Shown: piece by piece, positions 23,697 through 36,490 of the stretch
Position numbering within the stretch: the first letter of the stretch is position 1
How the letters are laid out: each line of letters opens with the position of its first letter
Assembly (NCBI RefSeq): GCF_008831285.2
Contig: NC_045144.1
Span: 11,015,672-11,079,671 of the forward strand
Reading direction: 5' to 3'
DNA length: 64,000 nucleotides
From: Nymphaea colorata
Taxonomy: Eukaryota; Streptophyta; Magnoliopsida; Nymphaeales; Nymphaeaceae
Notes under the pieces: model-generated
What the model was told of the DNA's origin: nothing
Databases searched by the model: none
The model's input: the letters and a program-made list of their open reading frames with translations, nothing else
Translations under genes and position numbers: made by a program

Positions 23697-23990
23697 CGAA
23701 AGAGAGAGAGAAAGCGATATTTCGTTTTTTAAAAGTTATTCACGAGTAAACTGAAGCAATGATTTCAACGCGGGAGCTGGGAAGGGCCAGGAAACACCAA
23801 AGAGAGAACAAGAATAAAACAGAAAAGAATAGAAAAGAAACACATTGGAGTTCGGACTCTAATTTCTATCAATATAAATCCATTTAATCGCATATAGCGG
23901 TTGCACCTCAAAGCGGCTTCGGATCGGCGTCCGGACCAGCTTCGGACTTCGATGCTCAACTTCAGCAGATCACTTTTAAAAGCCATTTTA
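23697..23990 (-). promoter_or_regulatory. 5-prime UTR and presumed promoter of the small membrane-protein gene
   Basis: Reading on the minus strand, a CT-rich leader (about 23700-23713) precedes the ATG. About 180 bp upstream is a TATA-like tttatat (23873-23879). GC-richer sequence with several ccga/cgga words lies around 23910-23950. The TATA call is by eye only. Confidence 0.35.
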
Positions 23991-24173
23991 GCTTGTGTTT
24001 GGATGACCTGGCCATAATTTATCATAACATAGTTTTTTAGCTAGTTTTTGAAAAAATGGATTATGTGTGTGAATGACAACACAAAACGATGTTTTATGTG
24101 AATTACTTAAAAAAATAGTTTCTTTAAAATTGATTCTTCACAAACTCAGTTTTGATGTCATCCAAAGACAACT
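23991..24173. mobile_element. Short MITE upstream of the promoter
   Basis: About 180 bp with inverted ends ttgtgtttggatgac (left, 23993-24007) and ttgtctttggatgac (reverse complement of 24157-24171), 14 of 15 identical. It is AT-rich and noncoding. No clear target duplication was found, so the exact limits and superfamily are open. Confidence 0.65.
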
Positions 24174-24689
24174 TCGGCACTGTTTCAAGTAGGTCAGCTT
24201 GTGTAGCATTCTTCCTCCATAAAGAGTGAGTTGCGAATAATTGATCATGTCTCAACACATTCATTTTGTGCTCCACAGAGTGTTGACATTAAACATATTT
24301 ATGATCGACCTGTTTTGCCTTAGCGGAGAAGTCAAGAAACCAATCACTACATTGGTAGAAGGTTGATGTTGACCTGCATTTGGCGAAAAGAAAAAATGAG
24401 ACATCAAACTGTCTTCCCTTTTGTTAGTATGCACAATGACACAAGAAATGAAACCACACGAGCAATATGAAGTCATGAGAGCATATATATTTCAGTCAGT
24501 AGATCTATAATGGCGTTGTGCTTTTGTTGAAAAATTGTGTGCAATTTACAATAGCATATTGTTATCGCATATATATAACTTCGTTAAGATGGTTAAACAT
24601 TTGAATATATCATACAACCTTTCCGCATACAAACTCGCTTCATTATAGACACGATAAGAAGAATCTATGGTATGTTAAGCCATTTCAGG
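24174..24689. other. No gene seen
   Basis: AT-rich. A 71-codon minus frame (24261-24476) looks faintly protein-like but has no motif I recognise. Confidence 0.4.
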
Positions 24690-26400
24690 TGATAATTATG
24701 CACCAAAACAAATCTTCTCACATGTTTTCACCAACTATAAACCAAACCGCACTACCATTTGCGATCTTGGAAGCAAATTGCACATTCAAGGAAAACTTCT
24801 TTTTTTTGTGTGTATTAACTCAAACAAAGTCCCATCATTGCATGAAACTAAATTGGCCATCTAGTTTTGCCTAAAGAACCTATTTGTACCATGTACATGA
24901 CTAGATCAATCAAACTAAGTCGCCCATTCTTTTTGACCAGCTACAAATAAAATTGTGCATTAAATCTAAATTTTCTATCAGCTTTCTTAAAAATTGAATC
25001 ATTAGCTGAAACTAAATCGCCTCTCTTCACTAATGAAGCTATATCACCTAGTTACATGAAACTAAATCACAAATTTCTTTTTGCCAGGTGCTTTGAACTA
25101 AATGGGATCATCAACCTAAATTGCCCATTTATTTTCACCTAAAAATTAATGAAACTTACTTGCATGGTTCTATAATACTAATTTGCCCATATCTTTTCTT
25201 TGTTAATTGTTACTTGAAACTAAATCACTGATATTTTTTTGCTATCTACTTTCAAATTAAGTCATGCTAATAATCTAAGCCACCCATTATCCTATGTAAA
25301 TTAATGAAACTCAATCATCGAGCTCCATAAAACTAAATCACCCATATGTTTTCTCAAATTTGAATTGCCAGTCTCTTTTTTGCCATCTACTTTCAACAAT
25401 CTAATTTTCAAAGTATTTTTCCTTTCTCACATAGTCATACCAATTCAATATCACCAATGCCACAATGCACGTCTATGCCTGGGAAGCTGCTTGATTGAAT
25501 TATGTTTGACCTCAAATAGAATAAAAAATTCTTATAACTAATTCTCATTGTGAGGCGTTGAACATGAACAGATTTTTCATTATAACAATTCTTCTTGTCA
25601 ATAAATCTCGCTGTCATTTATTTTAACATTTTGATTGTGTCTACAAACCAAAACAACCTACGTCACTCTTTATCTAAATCGTCTTTTTCCTCCCCTAATC
25701 TAAAAGTGACATTAGAAATAAATTGCTTATCTACTTTAAATTACATTCAATGAATTTAAATTTCATGCTTGCTCACTAATTCACTCATTTGTTTTGCCAC
25801 TTATTACTACCCATTGGCTTCATCGTTGACATAAATCACCCATCTACTTTAAAATTTCCATCAGCTAAATATGATATAGAAACTAAATTATCATCCACAT
25901 GGTTGAAACCCAAATTGTTAACTTCCATTATTATTTACAATTAATGCTCCTTCATGCTCTTAATATGAAATCACACACTTGCTTATGTCTTGGTTGATCT
26001 TTGTCGAACTAATTCTCTCATTATTTCACTACTAAACTAAATTTCCTATTTGCTTTGGCTAACCTAAATTGCTTCATTGACATAAATCGACTTTCTACTT
26101 TAAACAACCTTATCTACTAAATTTGCTATGTAAAACCAAATTGTCCGTCTAATTTCCCCATATATAGTGGAGTTGTAAATTATTAAATCATATTAAGGTA
26201 GTTGACACGCAACTCACTTTTGCATGTTCTTATTAAATCATCCTCTTCTTTATATGGGCCTTAGTTAACATTTGCTGAACTAATTCATCCATAGTTTCAC
26301 CACTAAGCTAAATAAGCCATTTGTTTGCCACTACCTAAATTGCTCTATAAACCAAATCCCCATAAGCTTTTGCCATCCACAAAATTTAGCCATAAACTAT
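24690..26400. repeat. Field of degenerate actaaat-(c/t)-(g/a)-cccat motifs
   Basis: A core of about 14 bases recurs roughly fifteen times on the plus strand at irregular 30-130-bp spacing, for example near 24846, 24913, 25010, 25114, 25178, 25216, 25277, 25331, 25833 and 26132. It is often followed by a T-rich phrase such as tttgccatctactttcaa. It is neither a clean tandem array nor coding. It could be an old minisatellite or the subterminal repeats of a large DNA transposon. Confidence 0.55.
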
Positions 26401-28319
26401 TCTGTACATTTAAAGGCAATAGATTGCATGCAAATTGTCATGCGAAATTTCGAGAATTCATGTAAATTTCATAAAAAATGAAATTATTTATATTCCATCA
26501 TATTGTTATGTACATATCATTGCAAATATAGATTGAACTAAATGTAAAACTCTTACTTTGAACCTTGTTTGCATCATCATATATGCATGTCTTCATCATA
26601 GTACGATCTTCAACTTTAAAATTACGTACTTCACTATGTCTCCACATTTTTATTCTAGAAATTATGTTATTACCATGTAATAAATTATTGTCACGAGACC
26701 AACAATATGATCTATATAGTGCTGCTTATTCATTGAATTATAGTATCATGTACATTTCATCTTTACATTGAGAACACATAGCATCTAATGTTGGCACACT
26801 TCTCACAATGTAGGAAGCACAATCTGCAAAATTTCATCAAATATAATCTAATAAATAAATCACAAGTTCTTTTTTATATTTGTCACTACATTGATAACCA
26901 TGATCAATCACTTAACCTATTCACATGTTATGAATAACTTAGGAATACAACCAAGCATATTTAATATTGTTTACTCAAATATAAAGCTAAAAGACATATG
27001 ACAGACTATTTTCTATTGACCAAAACAATCAAAGCCACATTACGTGACACACAATTTTTGGTGTTCCATATGCAATCTCATCGACATGCCATGACAAATA
27101 GGACAACTCTTTAATGAGTTGCTTGAGTGAGTTGTAGTAACTCCATAACTTCATGTGTAACCTACACAATGTGAACATATTGTGCGCATAAATATACTTG
27201 TCATTGTATGACATGATATTACTGATCCACTATGTTCTAAGTTCATCTTGAAATAGTTGCAATTGATTTCTTAGTTGTTGATCACAAGTTTCCCATTTTT
27301 TTGCGAGATGACATTCATAGAAATTACTAGAGAATAGTGAAACAAAAACAAACTTACTATTCAAATAAGAAGAGAAATATATGTTGTCTCCTCAATTGTT
27401 GTGTTTTCATCTTCCTCTTCTTTGCCGCCACAGTCACTATCAAATTTCATGGTTTAGCTTCACATTCATGTTTGTTATTGAGTCACCACTCCTTGCCACA
27501 TTGTAGTGGTTGGATTGCCTTTTATGTTTAAAATTTTCATGCATATTTGGAAATCACACTCTCAATTAATTGTTATTGAGATTTATGCATTATCATTAGT
27601 CATCTTTCAACTGTTTTTACATGCCTTCATATTTATTCATCTATCTAAGTCTAATAGCTCACTTTTATCTAGATGCCATCTTTTCACTATTAGGCATTGC
27701 TTTTTCGTTGAAATTCAAATTCTATGGTTGTTTACATGTATCAATGCAAATTGCCTATTTGTTTACATATCCAAAATCTCTCATGTCCTAATGTCTCTCA
27801 TAATCATTCTCATCCCTTTACAAACATTTCCATTACCACTTGCTCCTTCACATGGTTTGTCGCCAATGATCTCTCATTTTTCTACTTACATGCAAAAATT
27901 TTTTTAGGTTTTGTACTTTTTTTTGATAAAAAATTTCGAAAACATGCATCCAATTTTGAAAATATGAAAAACAAAGGACAAATGGAACAATCTATGAGTA
28001 CAAAGTTTGGCCTTTCTTGATAGCTTAATTAGGGGTAACTAAACCAAGACTTGAGTATATGCTTTATTATTGTCTAAATGTCTAAGTATTATCCTAAACC
28101 TTATATGAAATGTAAATAAATGAATAAGCATGATATGATATTTAAAAATAATGTGAACTTTTGAAAATATGGATGCATGCATCTAGGTTTTGAAGAAAAC
28201 TTAAGATTCTTCAAAAGAGTAATTTCAAGGTTAAGATATTGTTGGTGTGTAACCTTTTTCATTATGAGGTCCATGCATCCAAATCTGTATGATGCAGTTC
28301 TTAAAAAATGATTTGAAAA
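26401..28319. other. AT-rich stretch without a recognisable gene
   Basis: Several frames of 60-130 codons occur (the largest plus strand, 27506-27907), but they are Phe/Ile/Leu-rich in the way AT-rich DNA dictates and have no motifs. Confidence 0.45.
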
Positions 28320-28610
28320 AAAGTTAGAAATAGACTTTAAATATGGACCTTCAAAGGGGAATTCAGGATTGAAATTGGATTTTGAAGTTAGATTTTAAAA
28401 TGCATATTGGAAAAAAATTGGAAAAGATTTTGAATATCAATTTGAAAATTGAATTTGAGAATGACATTGAAGATAGATTTAGAAGGAACCTTGAAAGAGA
28501 GTTTCAAAACTTGAAATAGAATTTAAAAAATGATTTAAAATACCAAGTTTAGCTCTAAAAGATTTTGAAGAAGGCATTGAAAAGGTCTTGAAAACTTAAA
28601 AAAGTTGAAT
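28320..28610. repeat. Degenerate gaatttgaaa-type minisatellite
   Basis: About twelve loose repeats of a gaa-(a/t)-ttgaa-gat-ttg-type phrase at 20-25-bp spacing. The sequence is A-, G- and T-rich on the plus strand. Confidence 0.5.
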
Positions 28611-31254
28611 TATTTTCAAAAATGTAAGGTCATTAAGGAGATCTAGATCTTCACCATGCTTGGATTTTGACCCACAAAGTAGACTAGACTTTCATTCCTT
28701 AAGTTATTAAAAGAAGGTTTCAAGTATGTGTTGCCTTCATGTAAACTGTAAGTCAAAAGCTCAATGTGTATGTGGATGCGCAACAAACCACAACATGCTT
28801 AAAATAAAAGTAAACTATATGAGATGCAATTTGTAAACTAAAACAATATGAATTAAAAAAAAATCCATTATGCTTTTACTTTTATTTATTACATAAAGAA
28901 TGAGATAAAAAGAGAAAAAGAAAGTAAATGTTGCACAACAAACAAAAATTAGTAATCAAATGATATATATGACAGTAGATCATTATGAGTTGGTGCATCA
29001 TATTTATACCAGTTTTCCCTCAATGCAAACCTACAACTATATGAATGCATGATTGCAGAAAGTAGCTTTGTGTACACAAAAATAAGTTTTAGAATTTGGT
29101 AAAAATAGAGGGTTGCATGACTTCCAAATCCCAAAATTGGTGGGCATGGTCTGAACAGTTCAAGTAAAAATCCCAATTGACAAAATGAAAAGGGTATGTA
29201 TAGAATTCGAGATATGGTATTGGAAAGTCTTGGACAATTTAGGACTGTGCAGTTTGGAAAACAAACTTTTAACAAAAAATAAATTTCTGTATTCCAAACA
29301 AAACCCTATCAAGTGAACATAAATTGACTTGAAATTTTATCCACGAAGACTAGATCTATAAAAAAGGCACATGCAATTGACAGATTTGAAAAACTCAATG
29401 TGGCTTGAAAGGCATGGTGTAAAGAACTCTATTGGCAAGTAGGTTTTTATAGAAAATAGAGAACACAAATATTTAGAGAAATAGTTTCAATGATTGGATA
29501 AAAAAAACCTTATGAAACAATCATGGATTGATTTAAAACTTGATTGGAAGACACTAGAAACATACAAGAATTATGTCCAATTAGATGAGCTGAAAAATTG
29601 TATGCAGATTACAAGATATGTTGGAGTCAAGTTCTGACAAATCAAACTAAAAATAAAAAAGAAAAAGTAGATTTATAAAATGTATGCAAGTCTTATGAAG
29701 CAAAGTAATGGATTTTGAAATTAGTTGAAGGAAACTAGACACGTGTAAAAGACAACTCCAATTGATGGAATTGAGAATCTTAACATAGGCCATGAGATAT
29801 GATTCATACAACTCTATTAAAATCAGACTATCATAAGAATAGAAATAGGGAACTTGAAAAAAACTAAACCTTACTAAAGTTAATGAAAGCCATATCTGAT
29901 ATACATGGTTTTGTTTTAAATAACTAATATACATGGTTTTGTTTTAAATTTATTTTAGAAACACTGTACACAATATGAAAGATAATTCCAAGGGTATAGC
30001 TCAGGAATCCCGAACACGAGATATGATCTATAAAAGTTCTACTAAAATCAAATTCTTAGGAGAATATACAAACAGAAACTTGCATAAATTTAATGAAAGA
30101 TGGAACTAACATGTTTGGATCTGCTTCAAAATCGGTATGCAGATGCTAAACACATGACAAAACATGTTAAAGTGACAGAATTGAAACTAATCATAGAATG
30201 TGAATATGACATGAAGGGTTAATACAAGAAGCTATTTTTAGGACCAACATTCTACGAATTGTGTTTTGCAGAAAATAGACTATAAAATGGGTGAATTTTT
30301 TTTTTGGGTGGGTGGGTGTGGGGGTGGGGAGGAATTGCTTGGATCTTTGTAAAAATTAGTCTAGGACATATGGCTATATTATAGAAAGGATTCTTTAGGA
30401 ATTGAAAAAGCCAAGTTTAGATCTTATGCTATGTGCCTAGAAGTTGGATAAAATTCTGAATTTTTCAGAACTTTGTTTCATGGAAACATAAGATTGGTCC
30501 ATGAAATGCCTAAGATGCATGGAGAAGAACCCACCAAGACTTTAACTTGATTACCATGGATGCAAACCATGCCTACAATGGATTATACATAAAACATACC
30601 ATGCCAACAAGCATTGTTTCATGAAAAATTTAACCAAAACAACTATAGATGCTTCATATAGAAGACCATATGCATGGAAACTTCCTAATCATTCAACTAC
30701 ATCAAAGAAACACAGCAATTATGTGCATTGGCCTGTCTAAATTCATGATTAGCATGGCATGAAACACACACATGGTTAAGCATAGTTCGATGCCACATAG
30801 AAAAGAGGGAAACATCAACATTTAGTGTCAAACTTTTTGCAGGACCTCCATTTGTGGCATCGTCTCAATTTTCGGCATTTTGATAGAAGAAAATAAAGTG
30901 ACAAAGCAATGAAACTTGGTAAAATAAAGTATTGGAGGGAGAGAATGAATGAGGGGATTGGAGGTTCTACATAAACTGGAGCATGGCTCTCATGTTAGTG
31001 CATAAAAAGAAAGAATGCAGAAGAGAAAACAAGAAAAGAATGTGGGCCTCTGTTGTTCCACCACTGAGAATCTCCCTACAAACTACTTCCTTTATGGGCC
31101 ATGATTGAAAGATTCTTTTGTGCTTCTCATCCATAGTTTCAAGATCTCCAAGGAAGCTTCACCATGGGAATACATGAAAAAAAAGAATGTTCCATGAAGC
31201 TCCAAAGCAATAAGAAGGAAGAAAAGGAAGAAGACTCCAAAAGTTCCACTACTA
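28611..31254. other. AT-rich repetitive stretch; no gene seen
   Basis: Two diverged copies of a roughly 150-bp unit lie side by side at about 29735-29900 and 29975-30110, sharing gagatatgat, aactctattaaaatca and agaatagaaa-type phrases. A weaker relative may lie near 29390-29560. A G-rich gggtgggtg run is at 30307-30330. No LTR or coding motif was found. Confidence 0.4.
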
Positions 31255-32415
31255 GACTTGTTTTACGATACATTCAAATAAAATCGTATTTACAAGGATA
31301 TGATAAACACAAACAATTGTGCGATAATGCAGCTGTAGGATTCGTTGTACAATACACTCAAGTAAAATCATGCCTTCAAGGATGCAATAGTGCTCAAAAA
31401 GATTAAATGTAACAACAACACTGTATGGATTTGGTTTATGATAAAAAGACATTTACTAAAAGGCGATAAGGTGCTACACAAAATATATTGCGATAATGCA
31501 ACTGCAGGATTCATTTTATAATACACTTAAATAAAATTTTGTTTACAAAGAAGAGACAAGTACAAAAAATCATACGATAATGAAACTACGTGATTCATTT
31601 CATGATACACTCAAGTAAAATCATGTTTACAAGGACACAATAACTACATTGTATGATTGGTTTTACGATAAAAAGACATTTACAAAGAGATGATAAACAG
31701 TCAGACAAAGCATATTATGATAACGCAACTGCCAAATTCGTTGGATACACTCAAATAATATCTTGTTTACTAGGATGCGATAAACACTCGAAAAAATTAA
31801 ATTCAACAATGCCTCTTTATGGATTGCTTTTATGATAAAAAGACATTTAATAAGAGGTGATAAGCTATCAGACAAAAAATCTCATGATAAGAAAACTGCA
31901 TGATTTGTTTTATAATACACTCAAATAAAATCATGTTTACAAAGACGTGATAAGCACAAAAATCATGCGATAATGCAACTACATTATTTGTTTTATGATA
32001 CACTCAAGTAAAATTGTATTTACAATGACATGATAAGAAAAAAAAGTCATGCGATAATGCAACTACCAGATTTATTTTATGGTGCACTCAAATAAAATTG
32101 TGTTTACAAAAACGCAACAAGCACTTGAAAAAATAAATGCAAGATCAACACTGTATGTACTTGTTTTACGATAAAAAAGTGTTTACTAAGAGGCGGTAAG
32201 TAGATGGACAAAACAGATTACGATTACGCAACTTCAGGATTTGTTTTACAATACATTCAAATAAAATCATGTCCACAAGGACATGGTTAGCACTCAGAGA
32301 AATTAAATGCGACAAGGACACAGTAATAAAGAGGCGTTTACTAAGAGGCAATATGTAGTTGGTCAAAAAATCATGTGATAACATAACTACAAGATTCGTT
32401 TTATAATACACTCAT
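31255..32415 (+). repeat. 171-bp satellite array, block 1 (forward)
   Basis: Diverged units start abruptly at 31255 (ttgttttacgatacattcaa). Markers of the unit are ggttttacgataaaaagg, gaggcgataagcag, gataacgcaactgcagga and tacactcaaataaaatc. Composite units with an extra segment of about 85 bp occur. It is cut by the LTR at 32416. Confidence 0.88.
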
Positions 32416-33784
32416 TGTTAACACCCCAAATTTTTCCACATGAGAACTAAAGGGATATCAAAATTTTACAAAAGAATTGTGAAAAATTGTAATTCCAAAG
32501 CTAATTTCGAATCTAAAGAACAATTTAGATTCAATTTAACCTGTGACACAAATCCTAATGCAGAAATACAAATCCAATTGCAAATGTCATTTGACATCCA
32601 AATTAAATAGCAAATATCATTTGAAATCCAAATCCAATTGCAAAATATAAATTTTTGACTTAAATCCAAGAATTGGATCTAATTCAGCCTAGAATGCTAC
32701 GTGGGACCCACGTGTGGGCCCCACATAGCCCGTGCAGTCAAGAGCCCCCAGGGGTCATGCCCCCCATTTAAAAAGAATATTTTCTCTCAATTAAATGAAG
32801 AAAAGTCATTTTCAAGGAGAAATGAATGAGAAACTTAGAAAAAGAGGGACATTTATGTCTATCTCTCTTCTTTAACTAGGTCCTCTTTAAAGAGGAGTCA
32901 ATTTCCAAAAAGCAATAACTAGGCTGGTCAAACTCACCTAACCTACTTAATTCAAGTTGGTTTGACATGGTGTTCCTAAATGTGGTGCCAATTCCAGCTA
33001 GGTTCGGTCAATATGGACTCAGATCAGTCAAAGGGTAGGTCTATCCCGTGACACAATCAATGGATGAAAATAGACTTTGACTGAATCGAATCCACTTTGA
33101 CTAGACTCTGTCGAAGTATAACTCAGCTCAATTAAGAGCTTTACTTGCTCAAATTTATCAAATTACCTCGAACAAAGTCAAACTACTCGCAAATGAGCTT
33201 TGACTTTGGACAATTGGTCGAAATTGACCAATCTGGGCAATTTTGCCCTTTTATGATCAAATTGAGATTGCTGAGCCTAAATTGGTTTATAAATGACAAA
33301 TATACATTTGGATTCTCAAATACATAAATCAAACACCAAATTAAAATTCAATATTTCAAACCAAAGTTTGATTCAGTTGAAATTCATCTTTAATCAAGTT
33401 ATAGATGAAAATACCCTTTTTGAACCAAATTTGATAGAATTTTCAAATTTTATTCAAATTTAAATTGAATTATCATAATTCAATGACATTTGGAGCTTAG
33501 TAACTAGGTTTTAACCTAACAATCTCAATTTCAAACAAAAAAAAAAGCATAAAATAAGGAAAAACCCTATGCAAGGGCATTTTCATCCAAAATTTTGGTC
33601 AAAGTTGGTCAGCTAGGTCTACACCAATGTTGACCAAACCTAGCCCAGCCCACCTTGCTCGTGTAAATGGGCTAAGAATGGTCAATTAGAGTCTTTAAAC
33701 CCCTATTTAACTCATTTTACAAGTCTCCAAGGTCTTATGTGAGTTCCCAAGGTGAGGTAAGGAGGTGGTTGAACCCACCTCCTC

Positions 33785-33796
33785 CTCTATATAAGC
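33785..33796 (+). promoter_or_regulatory. TATA box of LTR 1
   Basis: tctatataag downstream of cacctcctcc. The same context is kept at 57351-57362 in LTR 2, which supports a real promoter element. Confidence 0.6.
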
Positions 33797-34809
33797 CTTC
33801 CCTTGGCCACCAAGGGGGGGGATGAAAATTTCAAACACTTCACCAAGTTGTGGCAGCCAAGGAGCTAGAAGGGAGAAGTCAAGGAGGAGAAAGAAGATTC
33901 GTCCAAGCCTTCTTTCCCCTTCTCTCTCATTTTCTTCTTCATTCCCTCTATCGAGTTTGCTAAGTAAGGGTGCTTGAGTGAACCCTTATGATTTTTGTAG
34001 GGAGAAGCTCTCTTCTTTTCCACTCCAAATTCCAGCAAGCAAACTATTCTTTTTATAGCTTTGCTAAGCTCGAATCTAATCTTGGATTCTTGCTTAGAAT
34101 TGCTCGATTTAGAAAACAAGTGAAGGCGAATATCAAGTATCAAGACCGACCGCAAGGTAGGTGATTTTAATCAATTTCTCATCTATTTTAACTTCTTGTT
34201 GGTTCATTTTAATTTCAGCAATTCGATGGAGGGGTTTATTTTCATTTTTTTTATAGCTGAGAATGATGTCCAGCTAGGGAAAACCTACAATTGAATGTAC
34301 ATGTTAATGCATAAAGCTTGCATGCGTCGGTTTTTCTTAAAGATGAACCCATGTATCAAGTTTTGAAAAAGGGCCCCAAGGCCACATCTATTTTCAAAAC
34401 AACAAGCTTAAAACCATTTTGAATTTCTCACCATGAGAGAATCCCATGATGAGTGAGTGATTTTGCTACAACATATGTGATGAAAACGCCTATTAGGGAT
34501 AGATACATTCTTATGAATGTGATCCACCCTTGTATGACAAAATTATGGATGAATTAACTTGAGCATTTTTTTGTTTTCCTTATCATTTGAAGTCATTTAG
34601 ATTCATATCTTTCAATTTAATTGATCGAGGGTGGTAGAGGAGATTAGAAACAAGTTTTCAATCTTTCTACATAAAAGAACCCAGCCATGAATCATCATGA
34701 TTCATGAGTCATGTGGTCCCTTGATTAAATTCCATTTTGAAGAGTAAGATATGTATATATATATATATATATACATGCAATCTCTTCTTAAAGATCATTT
34801 TCCTCTTTT

Positions 34810-34844
34810 AAAATCAGTTTGGAACACGTTTCCAAACTGATTTT
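34810..34844. repeat. Perfect 15-bp hairpin in LTR 1
   Basis: aaaatcagtttggaa is followed by cacgt and its exact reverse complement. The stem extends imperfectly by another 8-10 bp on each side. It is conserved in LTR 2 near 58391-58430. Confidence 0.85.
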
Positions 34845-36490
34845 TAAGAAGGTGGATCATTTTGTTGATTTCCATAGTGTAAGGCTATGAAATCATTTTC
34901 ATTTTATTTTTATTTAATTTCAGCAATTCATACGTAAAATGTATGCAAGTTGCTGAAATTAGACCATGCTTTATGGGAATTAGCTTAATAATATCAAATT
35001 TTATATATTTGCGATGCCAATTTTCAGCCATAAAGTGGCTATATGTTGAAGGACAATAAAAATGTTCTACTCCTACCTAATCGGCTCTCTAGAAGCCTTT
35101 TAAAAATTTCTGATTTCCTTCACCAATTTTCAGACTTACATGTGATTGATTGAGTCTCAAAAACAATGTAAGATCATATTTCAAAAGCCATAGTCTTTGT
35201 ATTCCTTAAAGAACAAGATCAAAAGTGTTTTCATAGTCCAAGAAATGAAAGGATCTTCTAGGACAAGAATATGAAAGTTTGTTTGATTTTGGGGAGAAAG
35301 AAAGGTTCTTAGAACTCCATGACATGAACGAGAACATGTGACACATTATTTTTTCCAACTTGATGTTTAGTTCGTATGGAGTAAAACTGAATTTCATCAT
35401 TTTTCAAAGAGTCAAACACTCTTAGAATCAATATTTTAATTTGTATCCATTTAAATCAGAATAAAATCTGATTTTATGACAATTTTGAGGAAAAAGAATG
35501 ATATCCACATTTCCTCCATATTTTAAAGCTTGATTTCATCTTCATTTGCCTAATTCTTAATTGTTTTGATTCTCTCATCCATGACTCAAGCTTATGGACT
35601 ACATCTCTAATTCATGTGCTTAATAATATAATAAGCACATTTAGAAAAAGTCCTACGTTTAATAAAATCAATCTTCGTGCATAGATTGTATGACATGTGA
35701 TTGCAATGAATGAATCTTGAGAGATTATGAGAGAGAGAAGAATGAATGTTTCATATAGTTTCCATTCTCATCTCATGCATTCACTTTCACTTAAAATCAA
35801 TAGCACCACATGTACATTCTCAAGAAGTTAAGTGATTCAACTTTGAGTTACAAAAAGTGACCAAGTCATATTGCAACAAGAATTTGTAAACTTCACTTAA
35901 TTTCAAAAGAAAACACAATCAATGCATTCACAATCTTGTCTAAAATATGTTTAGAAAACAATATGTTTTCTAACAATTTGGAACCTATGTTCTATCAAAA
36001 GAAGAACTCAAAATCAATTTTGTTTGCTAAGGAAACTTAGCTATTTTCTCAAAAATTGATCATCATTTCAACTCATCATATTGAGTTTACAACAAAGAAC
36101 TCAATCTCAAATCTTCAAAATCCTCAAGAATTGCGGATTTCAAATCAAATGACACCAAAACAAAGGTTTTTAAATTAACTTGAAAATTCTCCAATCTTCA
36201 AATCCATTTTCAAAACAAGTTCAATTATTCAAAATGAATTTTGGTTCTTGAATCCAAAATCTCAATGCACAAGCATATATGATTTGCATCAATAACTCGT
36301 ACATGATCCAAGTAATCCTTAGTTCTTGATTCAATTACGCCTGTTAAAGGTGGCAGGAATGGTTGGACCTCGTACCGACGGGCGGATCCCTTTCTCTTGA
36401 AAATTTTTCTTCAAAACCTCAATTTTAAAAGAATTTTGCTGATTCTCATTTCGACCCCCTTGAGATAGGGATGAGGTGCGAACGCTCACA

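Larger units (their letters stand above)
32416..36490 (+). mobile_element. 4.07-kb LTR of a long-LTR retroelement, probably solo
   Basis: It starts tgttaacaccccaaattttt and ends ctcaca, with satellite on both sides. It contains a GTGGGACCCAC-type palindrome (32701-32724), a TATA box in ctcctctatataagcc (33788-33793), a conserved hairpin (34810-34844) and a donor-like aaggtaggtga near 34156. No gag-pol is seen in or next to it, so it is best read as a solo LTR. Starts of the form TGTTAACACC with LTRs this long are common in Ty3/gypsy elements; the clade is an inference. The 5-bp flanks (ctcat, ccaca) do not match cleanly. Confidence 0.72.

Noticed and set aside
27506-27907. 133-codon plus frame, apparently hydrophobic
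   Set aside because: The composition is what AT-rich DNA gives; no motif and no neighbouring exon.
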